A DNA stretch of 64,000 nucleotides from contig CAVVRP010000012.1 in the NCBI GenBank assembly GCA_963750715.1, positions 434,001-498,000 of the forward strand, in the 5' to 3' direction. The DNA is from JAGVSR01 sp963750715. Its GTDB lineage: Bacteria > Pseudomonadota > Alphaproteobacteria > Rhizobiales > Hyphomicrobiaceae. The position numbers and the translations under genes are program-made. Positions 1 through 9,392 of the stretch are shown in pieces (the stretch's first letter is position 1; each line of letters starts with the position of its first letter). The notes below the pieces were generated by a model. It searched no databases. It was not told the DNA's origin and saw only the letters and a program-made list of their open reading frames with translations.

Positions 1-190
1 TCCCGATCATGAGAACTGGATCGATCGACGGTCGCCCCAAACGAGAGTAATGGGGCGCTAACTCGGCGTAAACCCAGGACAAGTCCAGAACGGCCGCTCT
101 CTCGCGCACCAAGTGATCGTCGGGGACCACGTCATCGAGATCAAACGAATAGAACAGACGCCCCACTGGGCGACCGCCGGCCCTGAGGTT
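1..190 (-). mobile_element. IS1182/IS5-like transposase, N-terminal fragment running off the left edge
   Basis: Read on the minus strand, about 1-163 encode a continuous peptide containing GRLFYSFDLDDVV, then DHLVRERAAVLDLSWV, then LGRPSIDPVLMI. This is the DUF772-type N-terminal domain found in IS5 and IS1182 family transposases. The frame is still open at base 1, so the rest of the protein lies outside the window. No start codon or terminal inverted repeat could be fixed on the inner side. A C-terminal fragment of a similar transposase lies at 9774-10300, but whether the two come from one element type cannot be decided here. From 190 to 425 I see nothing else. Confidence 0.6.
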
Positions 191-425
191 GGCTCCCGAT
201 CCTCCCTGCGTTGGGTCAGTTGTATTGGTCTCTCAGAGACCTGGTGAGGTCGCTCTCCCAACAAACGCGCGCCCTGCTGGCCATGGCCGCGAGCCTAGTG
301 GCGATAAGGTTGCGAAAATAATTCACCCTCACCCCGACCGCATTGGACGAGGGTAGGCGCTGACCCAGAGGGAGCGCCGGTGTATGCTTTTTGGAGCGCA
401 TGGTCCCGTGGCGGAGTGAAACAAA

Positions 426-1127
426 GTGACCTGGAGCCAGTGGTTCACACCGCAAAAGGTAGCTCTGACCCGCGTCGGCCTGAGAACGCCAAAGGCCGCC
501 GCTATAGCAGGCATTGTCTTTTCTATCCTTTTGATCATCATATTCTGGCTGTTGCGGAGTTCTGTGCCCGCCGATCCTCTGGAACCCGGTGCGTGGCTTA
601 ATACGAACTCGAAAACGATCGTCATCGCTTTGAACCTGGTCCCGTTTGCTGGCATCGCCTTTCTCTGGTTCCTGGGCGTGCTACGCGACCGGCTTGGCCA
701 CCTGGAAGATCGGTTCTTCGCCACTGTATTCTTCGGAAGCGCCCTCTTGTTCCTTGCCATGTTATTTACGGCGGCCGCGATATTGGGTGCACTCGTCCTG
801 GCCTTCGCCGCCCATCCAAATGAGCTGATCAACTCCACGACCTTTTATTTCGCCCGTGCCGTCGCCTACAGCATCATGAACGTCTACGCGACCCAGATGG
901 CGGCGGTGTTCATGACTTCAACGTCGACCGTTGTGATCTTCACAGGGATCGCGCCGGTCTGGATTGCTGTGCTCGGCTATGCGCTGGCGCTGGCTCTTTT
1001 GCTTGGTAGCTATTTCATTAGCTGGAGCTTTTTCGTTTTGCCCCTTTGGGTCTTCCTGATCAGCGTCTACGTTCTAATTGATAATTTTCGCCAGCCGGGT
1101 CAGGCGTCCCCTGACAGCGACGGGTAA
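426..1127 (+). CDS. Polytopic membrane protein of unknown function
   Basis: A 233-residue protein starting at a GTG, with a weak purine-rich stretch upstream. Five or six hydrophobic segments are visible, around residues 25-45, 63-83, 100-125, 140-165, 172-195 and 197-218, and the C-terminal tail is polar. It matches no family I recognise. It lies 78 bp upstream of the metallopeptidase gene on the same strand and could be cotranscribed with it. The 1078-1260 frame overlapping its 3' end has no coding character. Confidence 0.6.
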   Translation: MTWSQWFTPQKVALTRVGLRTPKAAAIAGIVFSILLIIIFWLLRSSVPADPLEPGAWLNTNSKTIVIALNLVPFAGIAFLWFLGVLRDRLGHLEDRFFATVFFGSALLFLAMLFTAAAILGALVLAFAAHPNELINSTTFYFARAVAYSIMNVYATQMAAVFMTSTSTVVIFTGIAPVWIAVLGYALALALLLGSYFISWSFFVLPLWVFLISVYVLIDNFRQPGQASPDSDG

Positions 1128-1205
1128 GCAACTCCCGTTCAGGAGTTTGGAGGTTAAATCGGCTTGCTCGTCGAATGGCCACCGGCTTTGCGGTGAGGTG
1201 AATCA

Positions 1206-2078
1206 ATGCGGCTTGATGAATTACCGACAAGCCATCGCGTTGAGGATCGTCGCGGGCTGACTGCGGGTCGTAATGGCGGCATCGGCATCGGCACAGTTGT
1301 GGTACTCGGCTTGATCGGCTGGACTTTTGGTATCGATCCGCGCGTCCTCATTGGCGGCGCGGAAATGCTGTCCAGAGTCGGCCAGACGCAACAACAGCAG
1401 GTTCCCACCGGAGCGCCGTCTGACGAAATTGGCCACTTCGTCTCGGCTGTCCTTGGTAGCTCAGAAGACGTGTGGACAGGAGTTTTTGCTCGAAACGGGA
1501 AAACTTATAAACCGCCGACACTGGTGATGTTTTCCGGAGCGACACAGTCCGGCTGTGGGTTTGCGCAAGCCGCAATGGGTCCGTTCTATTGCCCGATCGA
1601 CCAAAAGGTCTACCTCGACACAAGCTTCTTTCAGGACCTTGAGCGGCGCTTCGGCGCCTGCGACATTGGGAGCAAGACCTGCCAATTCTCACAAGCTTAT
1701 GTGATTGCTCACGAGATCGGCCACCACGTCCAGAACCTGCTCGGATTGCTGCCGCAGGTGCAAAAGGCGCAACGTGCAATGGACCAGACTGAGGCGAATG
1801 GTCTCCAGGTCCGAGTGGAGTTGCAAGCAGACTGCTTGGCTGGGGTCTGGGCGAACCGCGCGCAGGCTAAGTGGCAATTCATTGAGCCTGGAGACGTTGA
1901 ATCTGCATTGCAGACAGCTTCGGCCATCGGAGACGATCGGTTGCAGCATCAAGCGCAAGGCTACGTAGTGCCGGACTCATTCACCCACGGCAGTTCAGCA
2001 CAACGTTCGCAGTGGTTCACGACCGGCTTTAAATCGGGAGAGGGGAGCTGCGACACGTTTCGCGGTCAGGAGCCTTAA
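1206..2078 (+). CDS. YpfJ-type neutral zinc metallopeptidase
   Basis: A 290-residue protein of the putative neutral zinc metallopeptidase family (Zn_peptidase, PF04228). It starts at an ATG preceded by a GAGGTG ribosome-binding site. The order is a short basic cytoplasmic tail, one membrane anchor at about residues 26-42, a Gln-rich linker, then the catalytic domain. HEIGHH at residues 169-174 supplies the zinc ligands and catalytic Glu, and a downstream ELQADCLAGVWA segment is the usual third-ligand region. Four cysteines before the active site (about 117, 129, 152, 159) could form extracytoplasmic disulfides. Length and layout are normal. The substrate of this family is not known to me. Family call is firm, biological role is not. 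Confidence 0.88.
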   Translation: MRLDELPTSHRVEDRRGLTAGRNGGIGIGTVVVLGLIGWTFGIDPRVLIGGAEMLSRVGQTQQQQVPTGAPSDEIGHFVSAVLGSSEDVWTGVFARNGKTYKPPTLVMFSGATQSGCGFAQAAMGPFYCPIDQKVYLDTSFFQDLERRFGACDIGSKTCQFSQAYVIAHEIGHHVQNLLGLLPQVQKAQRAMDQTEANGLQVRVELQADCLAGVWANRAQAKWQFIEPGDVESALQTASAIGDDRLQHQAQGYVVPDSFTHGSSAQRSQWFTTGFKSGEGSCDTFRGQEP

Positions 2079-2337
2079 TACGGCACATGCCGGTGTAGCG
2101 CCGCCTCCTCAACTTTCATTATCTTCACTCCAACCAAGGTTCGGTCGGGGCTAGCGCAGGGCTTCTCGGAATGGGTAGCCGCCTTCGCTGTGGTTGTCGC
2201 ATTCGATCGTCCCTCCGAATGGCCAGCAGGCATGCGAGTTTCATCCGCGGGGGTTTTCTGACATCGCACCCGCCAGGCCGAGGCCGTGCTGTCGCCCGCT
2301 GTCCCCCCTTCCCCCACGCACGCAGCGGGTAGAGGTC

Positions 2338-2370
2338 AAGGCACCCACGTTGCCCCCGCGGGTGCCTTTT
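2338..2370 (+). terminator. Hairpin with T-rich end downstream of the metallopeptidase
   Basis: AAGGCACCC at 2338-2346 pairs with GGGTGCCTT at 2360-2368, followed by TT. This gives a 9-bp stem with a 13-nt loop, intrinsic-terminator-like on the plus strand. It is 260 bp past the metallopeptidase stop, inside the 2079-2690 gap. I see no gene in that gap; its overlapping frames lack plausible starts. Confidence 0.5.
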
Positions 2371-2690
2371 GCGTGATCGGGGCCCGCTGTTTAAAACCCT
2401 CTCTGAAAACCGGCCTCGGCGACCTCGTAAAATCGGACCTTTCCAGACCCTGCATTGTCTGGCGAGCCAGACTTAGCCTTGGCGACATCGCAGCAGAGCC
2501 GAGCTTCTGTCCGCTCGCATTTGAGGGTCTGTAGCGGATTGTCGGTAGAGCCGGCGCGGCATTCCTGCTAACTTGATTCAGATCAACGCTACCTGGTTGA
2601 CCCAATCGTTCTTCCCGAAATCCGCGAGGGTGAGCGATATTCAGTTGAGCGCAAGCCTGGTATCAATCCAGTCGCCAAGGGAGGACAGCA

Positions 2691-2936
2691 ATGGAACACC
2701 CCGTAGCCGCCGCACTCATCGGATTAGTCGTGGCGATCGTCGCGCTTGCGATCTTCACATTCATTTTCCAGTGGATTTGGAACTCCGTCATCCCGGATGT
2801 CTTCGGCCTCAAGAAGATCACGCTTTGGCAAACGCTCGGAATTCTCATTTTGGCGTCGATCCTGTTCGGCGGACATCGCGTCGTGAACCTCTACGGGGAC
2901 TTGCCACACGAAATGGCCGCGCCCGCGCCGCGCTGA
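2691..2936 (+). CDS. Small two-helix membrane protein of unknown function
   Basis: An 81-residue protein starting at an ATG, with GAGGACAG just upstream as ribosome-binding site. Two hydrophobic segments are visible at about residues 7-29 and 46-63. Between them lies WNSVIPDVFGLKKITLWQT, and the C-terminus is short and Pro/Ala-rich. This layout resembles small conserved membrane proteins often listed as hypothetical in proteobacteria. No function can be assigned. Confidence 0.6.
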   Translation: MEHPVAAALIGLVVAIVALAIFTFIFQWIWNSVIPDVFGLKKITLWQTLGILILASILFGGHRVVNLYGDLPHEMAAPAPR

Positions 2937-3575
2937 ATCTGCATCGCGCTACTGTGTTGGGAACCTGAATGCCTGATGAGATCGCCGGTGATAGAGGCCC
3001 CTAGGAACACCGCGAGCCCATCAAGACGAAGCCCAAGGCTGCTCCCGCCAAGAAGGCTCCCAAAGATTTCGATCCCGACTGGAACACGAAGATGCTTCAA
3101 TAGTCCTAAGTCGGAGTCTGCCTCGGGGATCAAGCCCAGGCCGCTGCTTAGTCGGGGCTTCAGAAGGTAGATGGCAGCGCACTGCGGCCATTCCGCTCCA
3201 TAAAGCAGATGCATTGATCGAAACGGTGATCGGCAATCTCGAACGCTTGGAGGGGCGTGACCTGTTCCTAGTCTCGGATGACACCGAGCAAGATGGGGCT
3301 CTAGAACAGCTGCTGAAACGGTTTGCGCTTCGCAGTGATATCGTTTTGCTAGGACGCCGCGATCTCGCCAAAGGTTGAGTTCCCCATTGCAATGACCTGC
3401 TGGCCCGAGTCTCGACCCCCCTATTCATGTGGCTGCCCCGGGCCGAGATGTCGACCGACCGTTTCGCTGACGACTTTGAACCGGTGAAAGTTGACCCCAA
3501 GCAGAAGTTCGGACGCACCACTGCGAACGAGGTGGCTCCGGGCGCGGGGGCTAAAACCACGCACTTTTAGGTCCT
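2937..3575. other. Gene-debris stretch with three coding-like plus-strand fragments
   Basis: No intact gene is present. Three short open stretches look like real protein ends. At 3005-3103 a Lys/Pro/Ala-rich tail ends in DFDPDWNTKMLQ. At about 3163-3378 a stretch includes ALIETVIGNLERLEG and DLFLVSDDTEQDG. At about 3403-3570 a tail contains FMWLPRAEMSTDRF and DFEPVKVDPKQKFG before a stop. They lie in different frames separated by stops, so they may be pieces of one or more decayed genes. I do not recognise the families. Confidence 0.35.
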
Positions 3576-5322
3576 TCAGCGAAGGACGAACGCATCTAAG
3601 GCCCGCCGGATCGCGTCGGGATTGCGGTCCGTGACGTAAAAATTGCCGAGAACAAGGACGTCCATGTCGGTGCGAAGATAGCAGGAGATCGCTTCTTCGG
3701 GCCGGGATACAACCGGCTCCTGCCTATTGAAACTGGTGTTGAGAATGACCGGCACCCCTGTCAGCTTTTCGAACGCTTCAATGACAGCGTAGTATCGGGG
3801 ATTGTCCTTCCGATCGACGGTTTGGATGCGGCCGGTGCCATCGACGTGGACTGCAGCTGGAATGACTGCGACTTTGTCGGGTCGAACGCGCGGCGCAAGA
3901 GTTCATGAACGGGTCCGGTTGATCGAGTTCGAAATACTCGTGCGCGCGCTCGATTAGCACGGCAGGCGCAAACGGCCGGAATGATTCGCGGTGCTTGATG
4001 CGGGCATTGATCTTATCCTTGATCGAAAGCGAACGGCTGTCGGACAGGATGGAGCGATTGCCGAGTGCGCGCGGCCCCATCTCGAAACGGCCTTGGAACC
4101 AGCCGACAATCAACTGGTTCGCCAAATTGCGAGCGACTTCTGCGACTAGATCAGCTTCACTCATCCGTTTATACACGAGGCCCGCAGTCTCGAGTGCCAG
4201 GGTGATGTCTGCCTCCGTATACTCCATTCCATAAAACGGATGTGTCATCACAAAGCCTCGCTTGCCACCCAGCGTTTGATTATGGTGGTAAAGCGCGCCA
4301 CCGATCGGCGCTCCGGTATCGGAGGCACAGGGTGGTACCCAAACGCGTTCGAACGGCGTATCGCGCAGAATGCGGGCATTGGCGACGCAATTGAGCGCTA
4401 CACCTCCGCTCAAACAAAGATTGCGCGACGGCGTGCGTTTCGCCAAATCGCGGACGATATGCAGGACCGCGTCCTCGGTCATTGCCTGCAAGGCAAAAGC
4501 CATATCCCGGGTGTGGTCTGTCACCAATTCGTGACGCTGACGCGCCGGACCGAACGTCTCATAAAATTTGTTCGTGAAGGGCCGGTAGAGGCCGTACGTG
4601 TCGATGGCTATATACTCACGATTGAGGGTAAATCTGCCACCGCTTTCGAGATGAATAAGTTCTCTGGCTTTTTGCGCGTAGGTTGGCCCCCCGTATGCGG
4701 CAAGGGCCATAACTGTCCCTTCCTCAAACGGCTTGAACCCCAAATACATGGTCATCGCTGTATAGAGCGCGCCGAGGCTGTCGAAAAACCCAAGGTGCCA
4801 TAGCGGATTGAGCCGGTTTCCCGCGCCTGTGTAGGCGCTCGTGGCGGCATCATCGCCATAGCCGTCCATGACAAGGACAGACGCTTCCTCAAACGGAGAC
4901 ATGAAGAAGCTCGCCGCGTGGCAATCGTGATGACGGACCTCTAATATCGTCGGCAGCGTCTTCACGCCGAAATACTTTTGCAGTTCCCACTTGATACGAA
5001 GCGCCATCAAAACGACGCGGCTGTCCTGCGTCGCATGTGCACTGGGTCGCAACATGTTGAGACTGTATGGCAAACGCCCTGTTACGGCTTGTGCGAAGGA
5101 CCGCCTAAGTCTCCGCGTGTCCCAGGGGACGATTATGCAGCCGACATCGCCTATGCCGAGTCCTGTCGCTGAGAAAGCGGCCGCCAGCGACTGTACTGGA
5201 AACTGTTGCGTGTGCTTCTCGCGATTAAATCGTTCTTCTTCAATAACGAACAGTGGCTTGCCGTCGAAAACGAGAGCAATGCCTGCATCGTGGCTGCGGC
5301 AAGCAATTCCGAGGATGTGCAA
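3576..5322 (-). pseudogene. NodU/CmcH-family carbamoyltransferase with one frameshift
   Basis: Carbamoyltransferases of this family (Carbam_trans_N plus Carbam_trans_C) move carbamoyl from carbamoyl phosphate to a hydroxyl, for example on Nod factors, antibiotics or tRNA-like substrates; the acceptor here is unknown. The first frame (3905-5322) starts MHILGIACRSHDAGIAL and carries HHDCHAASFF, VMDGYGDD, CLSGGVALNC and EMGPRALGNRSIL, all typical. Near 3902 the frame changes: dropping one base there makes DPFMTLAPRVRPDK, and the protein then continues through HVDGTGRIQTV and GVPVILNTSFN to a stop at 3576. The full length would be about 581 residues, normal for the family. The lesion is either real inactivation or a sequencing error. 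No nod or antibiotic genes are nearby. Confidence 0.85.
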
Positions 5323-5423
5323 GTTGAGCCCCTCTTATTCTCGGCATTACACGGCTGCGAGACCCGCGAAGTACGTCTATGCGTGTGGATGTTGAAGAGG
5401 TCATCCTGGGCGTCGAGTTTTAA

Positions 5424-5609
5424 GGCGGTCTCGGAGACAGCGAGAAGGGCTCGACTCCGGACGGCAGTCAGACCGAGCAGTACGCGGGCATCAACATCAA
5501 GGGCGAATTCGAGAATGGGGAAGAGGTCCGGATTGGTGGTGCGTTCGGCTTAACGAGAGATAGCGAAGACGCAATTCTCAGAACAAGCGTCAGCTACGAA
5601 TTCGATTAA
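5424..5609 (+). pseudogene. C-terminal fragment of an outer-membrane beta-barrel protein
   Basis: After a stop codon at 5421, a 61-codon open frame reads through QYAGINIKGEFENGEE, VRIGGAFGLTRD and AILRTSVSYEFD before its stop. The alternating hydrophobic pattern and the aromatic last strand (SYEFD) are typical of the end of an outer-membrane barrel. There is no start codon or signal peptide, so this is a remnant. The rest of 5323-5782 holds nothing I can support. Confidence 0.4.
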
Positions 5610-5780
5610 TCTTCCTAAGGAACTGATTTGGTCCGCTTTGCGCCTCGGCATCATGTCGGCCTCTAGCGCAAGTGCTGGGAGGCAGAGCGCCCGTCCGGTG
5701 CTTGGCACCGCCTGCGGCGAACACAAGGCGCGCTGCTGGCCGGAGCCGTACAGCTCCGCGGAACACACGCTGGAGCCATG

Positions 5781-5830
5781 CCTCATTTCTTCCTCCCGAT
5801 CTGCTGGACGAGGGAAAGGCCGGACATGCC
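5781..5830. repeat. 50-bp repeat, copy 1 (3' end of the small hypothetical gene)
   Basis: The first 21 bases (5781-5801) are identical to 6362-6382, and about 20 of the next 29 bases also match. Read on the minus strand both copies encode a tail ending IGRKK and stop. Confidence 0.6.
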
Positions 5831-5992
5831 GACGTCCATCTGCTCTTGGATGTCGATCTTCTGCATGTGGCCGTCGAGAATAATCATCGCCGAGCGGAAC
5901 TCGTCAGCGTGTATCTTCCCGGCCCTGAGGGCAACGAGTAGGGCCTTCTCGATAATCAGGTAAGGGTAGCGTTCGTCGTCGTATGTAAACAT
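5783..5992 (-). CDS. Small hypothetical protein (69 residues)
   Basis: The likely start is the ATG at 5992, giving MFTYDDERYPYLIIEK at the N-terminus. An upstream in-frame ATG at 6016 would add eight residues. The protein is soluble and ends GLSLVQQIGRKK. The DNA encoding that tail is part of a 50-bp sequence repeated at 6362-6411, where only a 20-codon frame ending LPIGRKK remains. Family not recognised. Confidence 0.45.
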   Translation of the reverse strand: MFTYDDERYPYLIIEKALLVALRAGKIHADEFRSAMIILDGHMQKIDIQEQMDVGMSGLSLVQQIGRKK

Positions 5993-6361
5993 GTTCAGTC
6001 CCCTATTTTGCCGCAAGCCTCAAACCCCCTCCACTTCACCTGAGAAGACAGAAGACCAGTTACACTGGTTCGGACGTGCGATCATGCACCTCGATTCCAT
6101 TTCCCACACGTTAGGCCGCTGCCGGCCTCGACGTCACCAGTGCGGGGGTTGGTTTCTCCCTCGGAGGTGCCGCGTATTCCATTGCCAAACCCACTTCTGG
6201 AGCCACTTGCTCGATAAGAAGAGAAGTATCTTTATTTTCTACGATGTGACGGCGCTCTAAACGCCAGACCGGATAAGAGCGCCGCTGGTTGTGTGCAACG
6301 CAGACGCTACTAACAACACCGACGACGCTAGAGTGATTTGGGTGAAATGGTACTGAACGGG

Positions 6362-6411
6362 CCTCATTTCTTCCTCCCGATCGGCAGGACGAGGACAAGG
6401 CCGACGTGACC
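6362..6411. repeat. 50-bp repeat, copy 2
   Basis: Second copy of the repeat at 5781-5830. On the minus strand it ends a 20-codon frame (MIFLYGHVGL then VLVLPIGRKK) that lacks the upstream part of its relative. The surrounding 5993-6473 region has no other gene I can support; the 6111-6398 minus frame looks non-coding. Confidence 0.55.
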
Positions 6412-6473
6412 GTACAAAAAGATCATCAGCGCGTTAACGCCGGTGCCTGCTGCTGTTGGTCCAGCTCATTTTG

Positions 6474-6779
6474 TCATCCAGAGAGAACTCTTACTGTGGT
6501 CTCTTCAGCGTGCGGATCGGCGACGAACTTGACGCCGAGCGTGCGGGAGGTTTGATGCTTCACCTCGCAATGGCGGGCCAAGCCTTCAGCTTCGATGATC
6601 AGGATGAAACTATAAGGCAGACACGGTGGGACTTCGATTTCGATCAAGGCTCCGCCAATCGACAGGTCGCGAATTACGCATGGCAGGCGCGGGCGACCAG
6701 GGGCTTTGATCCATCCGTGCAGGACAACCTGCCGGCGTCCGAATTGACGCCGTTCATAGGAAAACGGCTTGAGGTGCAT
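6474..6779 (-). CDS. PilZ-domain protein
   Basis: A 101-residue protein that is almost entirely one PilZ domain, the family that binds cyclic di-GMP. The arginine-rich N-terminal switch (ERRQFGRRQ, residues 9-17) and the DLSIGG box (about residues 38-43, matching D/N-x-S-x-x-G) are both present, so binding is plausible. The last part, LGVKFV, is the usual closing strand. Single-domain PilZ proteins of this size are common in rhizobia and act as adaptors; the partner is unknown. It stands alone, next to a broken recombinase gene. Confidence 0.82.
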   Translation of the reverse strand: MHLKPFSYERRQFGRRQVVLHGWIKAPGRPRLPCVIRDLSIGGALIEIEVPPCLPYSFILIIEAEGLARHCEVKHQTSRTLGVKFVADPHAEETTVRVLSG

Positions 6780-6783
6780 GAGA

Positions 6784-7059
6784 TCAGGCTCCGGCCAAGA
6801 GAACCGGCCAAGCCCAGAACTTTAATGACAAACACCTATCGAGTGGTGAATTTTGCAGCATGGGTTGCCACCCTTTTTCGTGGTCCGCTTGAGGTGTCGG
6901 CTTGGCGTGGGCGTAGACGCTCGTGGTCTTGAGATCCGCATGACCAAGCGTCCGCGAGACCAGGTTTTCGGTCGTTTTTGTCTCGGCAAAGGTGATAGTC
7001 GCTCGCGCCCATGCTCGCCGTCCCCAGGCGCGAGGGGCGGAACTATCGCGATTGAGCAA
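6784..7059 (-). pseudogene. Tyrosine recombinase (phage-type integrase), C-terminal remnant
   Basis: The frame contains ENLVSRTLGHADLKTTSVYAH, the end of the catalytic domain of tyrosine recombinases, with the LGH histidine and the nucleophilic tyrosine in SVYAH. The box II arginine region and the whole DNA-binding part are missing, and residues before AETKTTENL look unrelated, so the gene is a 3' remnant. It marks a past integration event. I see no tRNA gene or attachment-site repeat beside it. Confidence 0.6.
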
Positions 7060-7710
7060 GCCTTTAACTTACAGAATCATTAGCAAGTAAGCATATCCCC
7101 ACGAGTGTCTCCCCCCGAAACCCTTTACCTTCTCGAAAACGCCAGCCGCGCACGCTCCCGCCAGCATTTAGGCTCGGCGTCACTTCAATCTTCATTGCAG
7201 TGAGCACATCTCTAGGCTCTAGCTCTAGTGTTCTTATATTTGTGTGGTGGTTAGCGTTCCCCGTAGAACTCGGCTCAAAAATTTTCTTCGGCACTGGACA
7301 CTTCACTTTCGCGACGGGCGGCGGCACGAGCCCAAGACCACGAGAGCCCATGCCCATGCGAAGCCGGACGATTGCTCCAGCCGATATCTCAAGCGGGCCA
7401 CGAGATAGGATGGCCCCGGATGCATGACGGCGACGAGACATTTGCCCCGGTCACCATCGGCGATCTGGCCGCCGAGGGCCGACTTTGTGGTGCTACTGCT
7501 GCGCAGTGCGAAGTTGTATCCGCGCCGGCGCGCTGCCGAACCAATCACTTCGACACGATCTCTCTACCGGAAAAATCCAAAAATTTATGGGATGACCACG
7601 CGGCCACAGTCGATGCAATAGATCCAGAGCCGTTTGCCCTCGCCCGGTAGCATCATGACATTTATTACTATAATTATATTTTGCCATAGGATACGGAGGA
7701 TGAGGTTAGC
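7060..7710. other. Intergenic stretch without a supported gene; possible -10 box before the sulfatase
   Basis: Minus-strand frames at 7064-7441, 7303-7548 and 7493-7687 look like decayed material; a CxxC-like piece (YCIDCGRVVIP) near 7585-7630 could be a zinc-ribbon remnant. The last 60 bases are AT-rich and contain a perfect TATAAT at 7669-7674 in front of the sulfatase start at 7711, with no clear -35 box at the right distance. Confidence 0.3.
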
Positions 7711-9342
7711 GTGAATACATTTGTCTTCAAAGTAACGAGTCGAATGGCGGCGGTCACTCTGGCAGTTGTCATCGGCGCTGCGACCGCTGTGGCGCAGACC
7801 ACTAAGCCAAACATTCTCGTCATCTTTGGCGACGACATCGGCCAGACCAACATCAGTGCCTACGGGCTTGGACTGGTGGGTTACAAGACGCCGAACATCG
7901 ATCGAATCGCCAATGAAGGCTTGAAGTTCACTGACTACTACGCGGAGAACAGCTGCACCGCGGGCCGCTCGAGTTTCATCACCGGCCAGACGCCAAAGCG
8001 CACCGGCCTGTCGAAGGTCGGCATCCCAGGGGCAAGTGTAGGTCTGCAGGGGCGCGACATCACCATCGCTCAGGCGCTGAAACCCTTGGGTTACGCCACC
8101 GGGCAATTCGGCAAGAACCATCTTGGCGATCGCAACGAATTTCTTCCCTGCGTGCACGGCTTCGACGAGTTCTTCGGCAATCTTTATCACTTGAATGCAG
8201 AGGAGGAGCCGGAACGGCCCTATTGGCCCAAAGACGATCCAGCATTCACGAGCGCAAGCGCGCCGCGCGGCGTGATTAAGTGCAAGGCTACGGATAAGGA
8301 CGATCCGACCGAACAGCCACCTTGGGGCCGCGTCGGAAAACAGACCATCGAGGACACCGGTCCGCTGAACCGCAAGCGGATGGAGACGATTGACGACGAA
8401 ACCACGTCTGTCGCGATCGACTATATGGGCCGGCAGGCGCAGGCCAAGACGCCGTTTTTCGTGTGGATGAACACGACGCGCATGCACGTTTTCACTCACG
8501 TGCGCGAGTCGATGCGCGGCCAGAGCGGCATGCCCGGTAACGAATACGCCGACGGTATGATCGAGCACGACGCGGATGTCGGCAAACTGCTCAAGGCGCT
8601 CGACGATCTCGGTATCGCTAATAACACGATCGTCGTCTATACGACCGACAACGGGCCCAACCAGTTCTCCTGGCCGGACGCCGCCACAACGCCATTCCGC
8701 AGCGAGAAGGACACGAACTGGGAAGGCGCCTTCCGCGTACCGGCTATGGTGCGTTGGCCGGGGAAGATCAAGGCGGGACAGATCTCTAACGAGATGTTCT
8801 CCGGCCTAGACTGGTTCCCGACGCTTCTTGCCGTTGCTGGCGATACCGATGTCAAGGAGCGGCTGCTGAAGGGGGCGCCAATCAGCGGCAATACCTTCAA
8901 GGTGCATCTCGACGGCTATAACCAGCTTCCCTACCTCACCGGGCAGCAGCCGAAAAGTGCGCGGAACGAGTTCGCCTACTTCGACGACGACGCCCTTCTG
9001 GTCGGGTATCGCTACGGCAATTGGAAATCGGTGTTCTGCGAGCAGAAGAAGCCGGGAGGTTTTCCAGTCTGGTACGAGCCCCTCACCTGCTACCGAATAC
9101 CGAAAGTCTTCAATCTGCGCATGGACCCGTACGAGCGAGCCGATGTCGTCTCTGACCAGTACGACGACTGGCGCGTCAAGAACGCCTATCTGATGGGGCA
9201 GATGACCTTCCATGCCGCCGCCTTCCTCGAGTCGTTCGTCGAGTATCCGCCGAGCCAGGAGCCGGCGAGCTTCACGATCGATCAGGTCGCGCGCGACGTC
9301 GAAGCCAAAATCAAAGCGAACGCCGCAAATGCGGGACGTTGA
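7711..9342 (+). CDS. Exported arylsulfatase-type sulfatase
   Basis: A 543-residue sulfatase (alkaline-phosphatase fold) expected to hydrolyse sulfate esters after export. It starts at a GTG with GGAGGA 10 bases upstream. A signal peptide is clear: basic start, hydrophobic residues 12-26, cleavage near AVAQ. The metal site begins with FGDDIGQ (residues 39-45). The formylglycine motif is CTAGR at residues 82-86, so the position usually held by proline is alanine. YTTDNGPN (about 310-317) supplies later metal ligands. Activity would need a formylglycine-generating enzyme, which is not in the window. It stands alone between recombinase and IS remnants, so it may be part of a transferred segment. 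The natural substrate cannot be read from sequence. Confidence 0.88.
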   Translation: MNTFVFKVTSRMAAVTLAVVIGAATAVAQTTKPNILVIFGDDIGQTNISAYGLGLVGYKTPNIDRIANEGLKFTDYYAENSCTAGRSSFITGQTPKRTGLSKVGIPGASVGLQGRDITIAQALKPLGYATGQFGKNHLGDRNEFLPCVHGFDEFFGNLYHLNAEEEPERPYWPKDDPAFTSASAPRGVIKCKATDKDDPTEQPPWGRVGKQTIEDTGPLNRKRMETIDDETTSVAIDYMGRQAQAKTPFFVWMNTTRMHVFTHVRESMRGQSGMPGNEYADGMIEHDADVGKLLKALDDLGIANNTIVVYTTDNGPNQFSWPDAATTPFRSEKDTNWEGAFRVPAMVRWPGKIKAGQISNEMFSGLDWFPTLLAVAGDTDVKERLLKGAPISGNTFKVHLDGYNQLPYLTGQQPKSARNEFAYFDDDALLVGYRYGNWKSVFCEQKKPGGFPVWYEPLTCYRIPKVFNLRMDPYERADVVSDQYDDWRVKNAYLMGQMTFHAAAFLESFVEYPPSQEPASFTIDQVARDVEAKIKANAANAGR

Positions 9343-9354
9343 GTGTGTGGGCGA

Positions 9355-9392
9355 AGCGCCGGCTCGCCCCCCCACGGGGGCATGCCGGCGCT
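9355..9392 (+). terminator. GC-rich hairpin after the sulfatase gene
   Basis: AGCGCCGGC at 9355-9363 pairs with GCCGGCGCT at 9384-9392, with an inner C-run/G-run that can extend the stem. It starts 13 bases after the sulfatase stop. There is no T-tract, so it may be a Rho-dependent or mRNA-stabilising hairpin. The rest of 9393-9773 has no supported gene. Confidence 0.45.

Noticed and set aside
7585..8568. 327-codon minus-strand frame over the sulfatase start
   Set aside because: Runs antisense to conserved sulfatase motifs and ends in decayed sequence.
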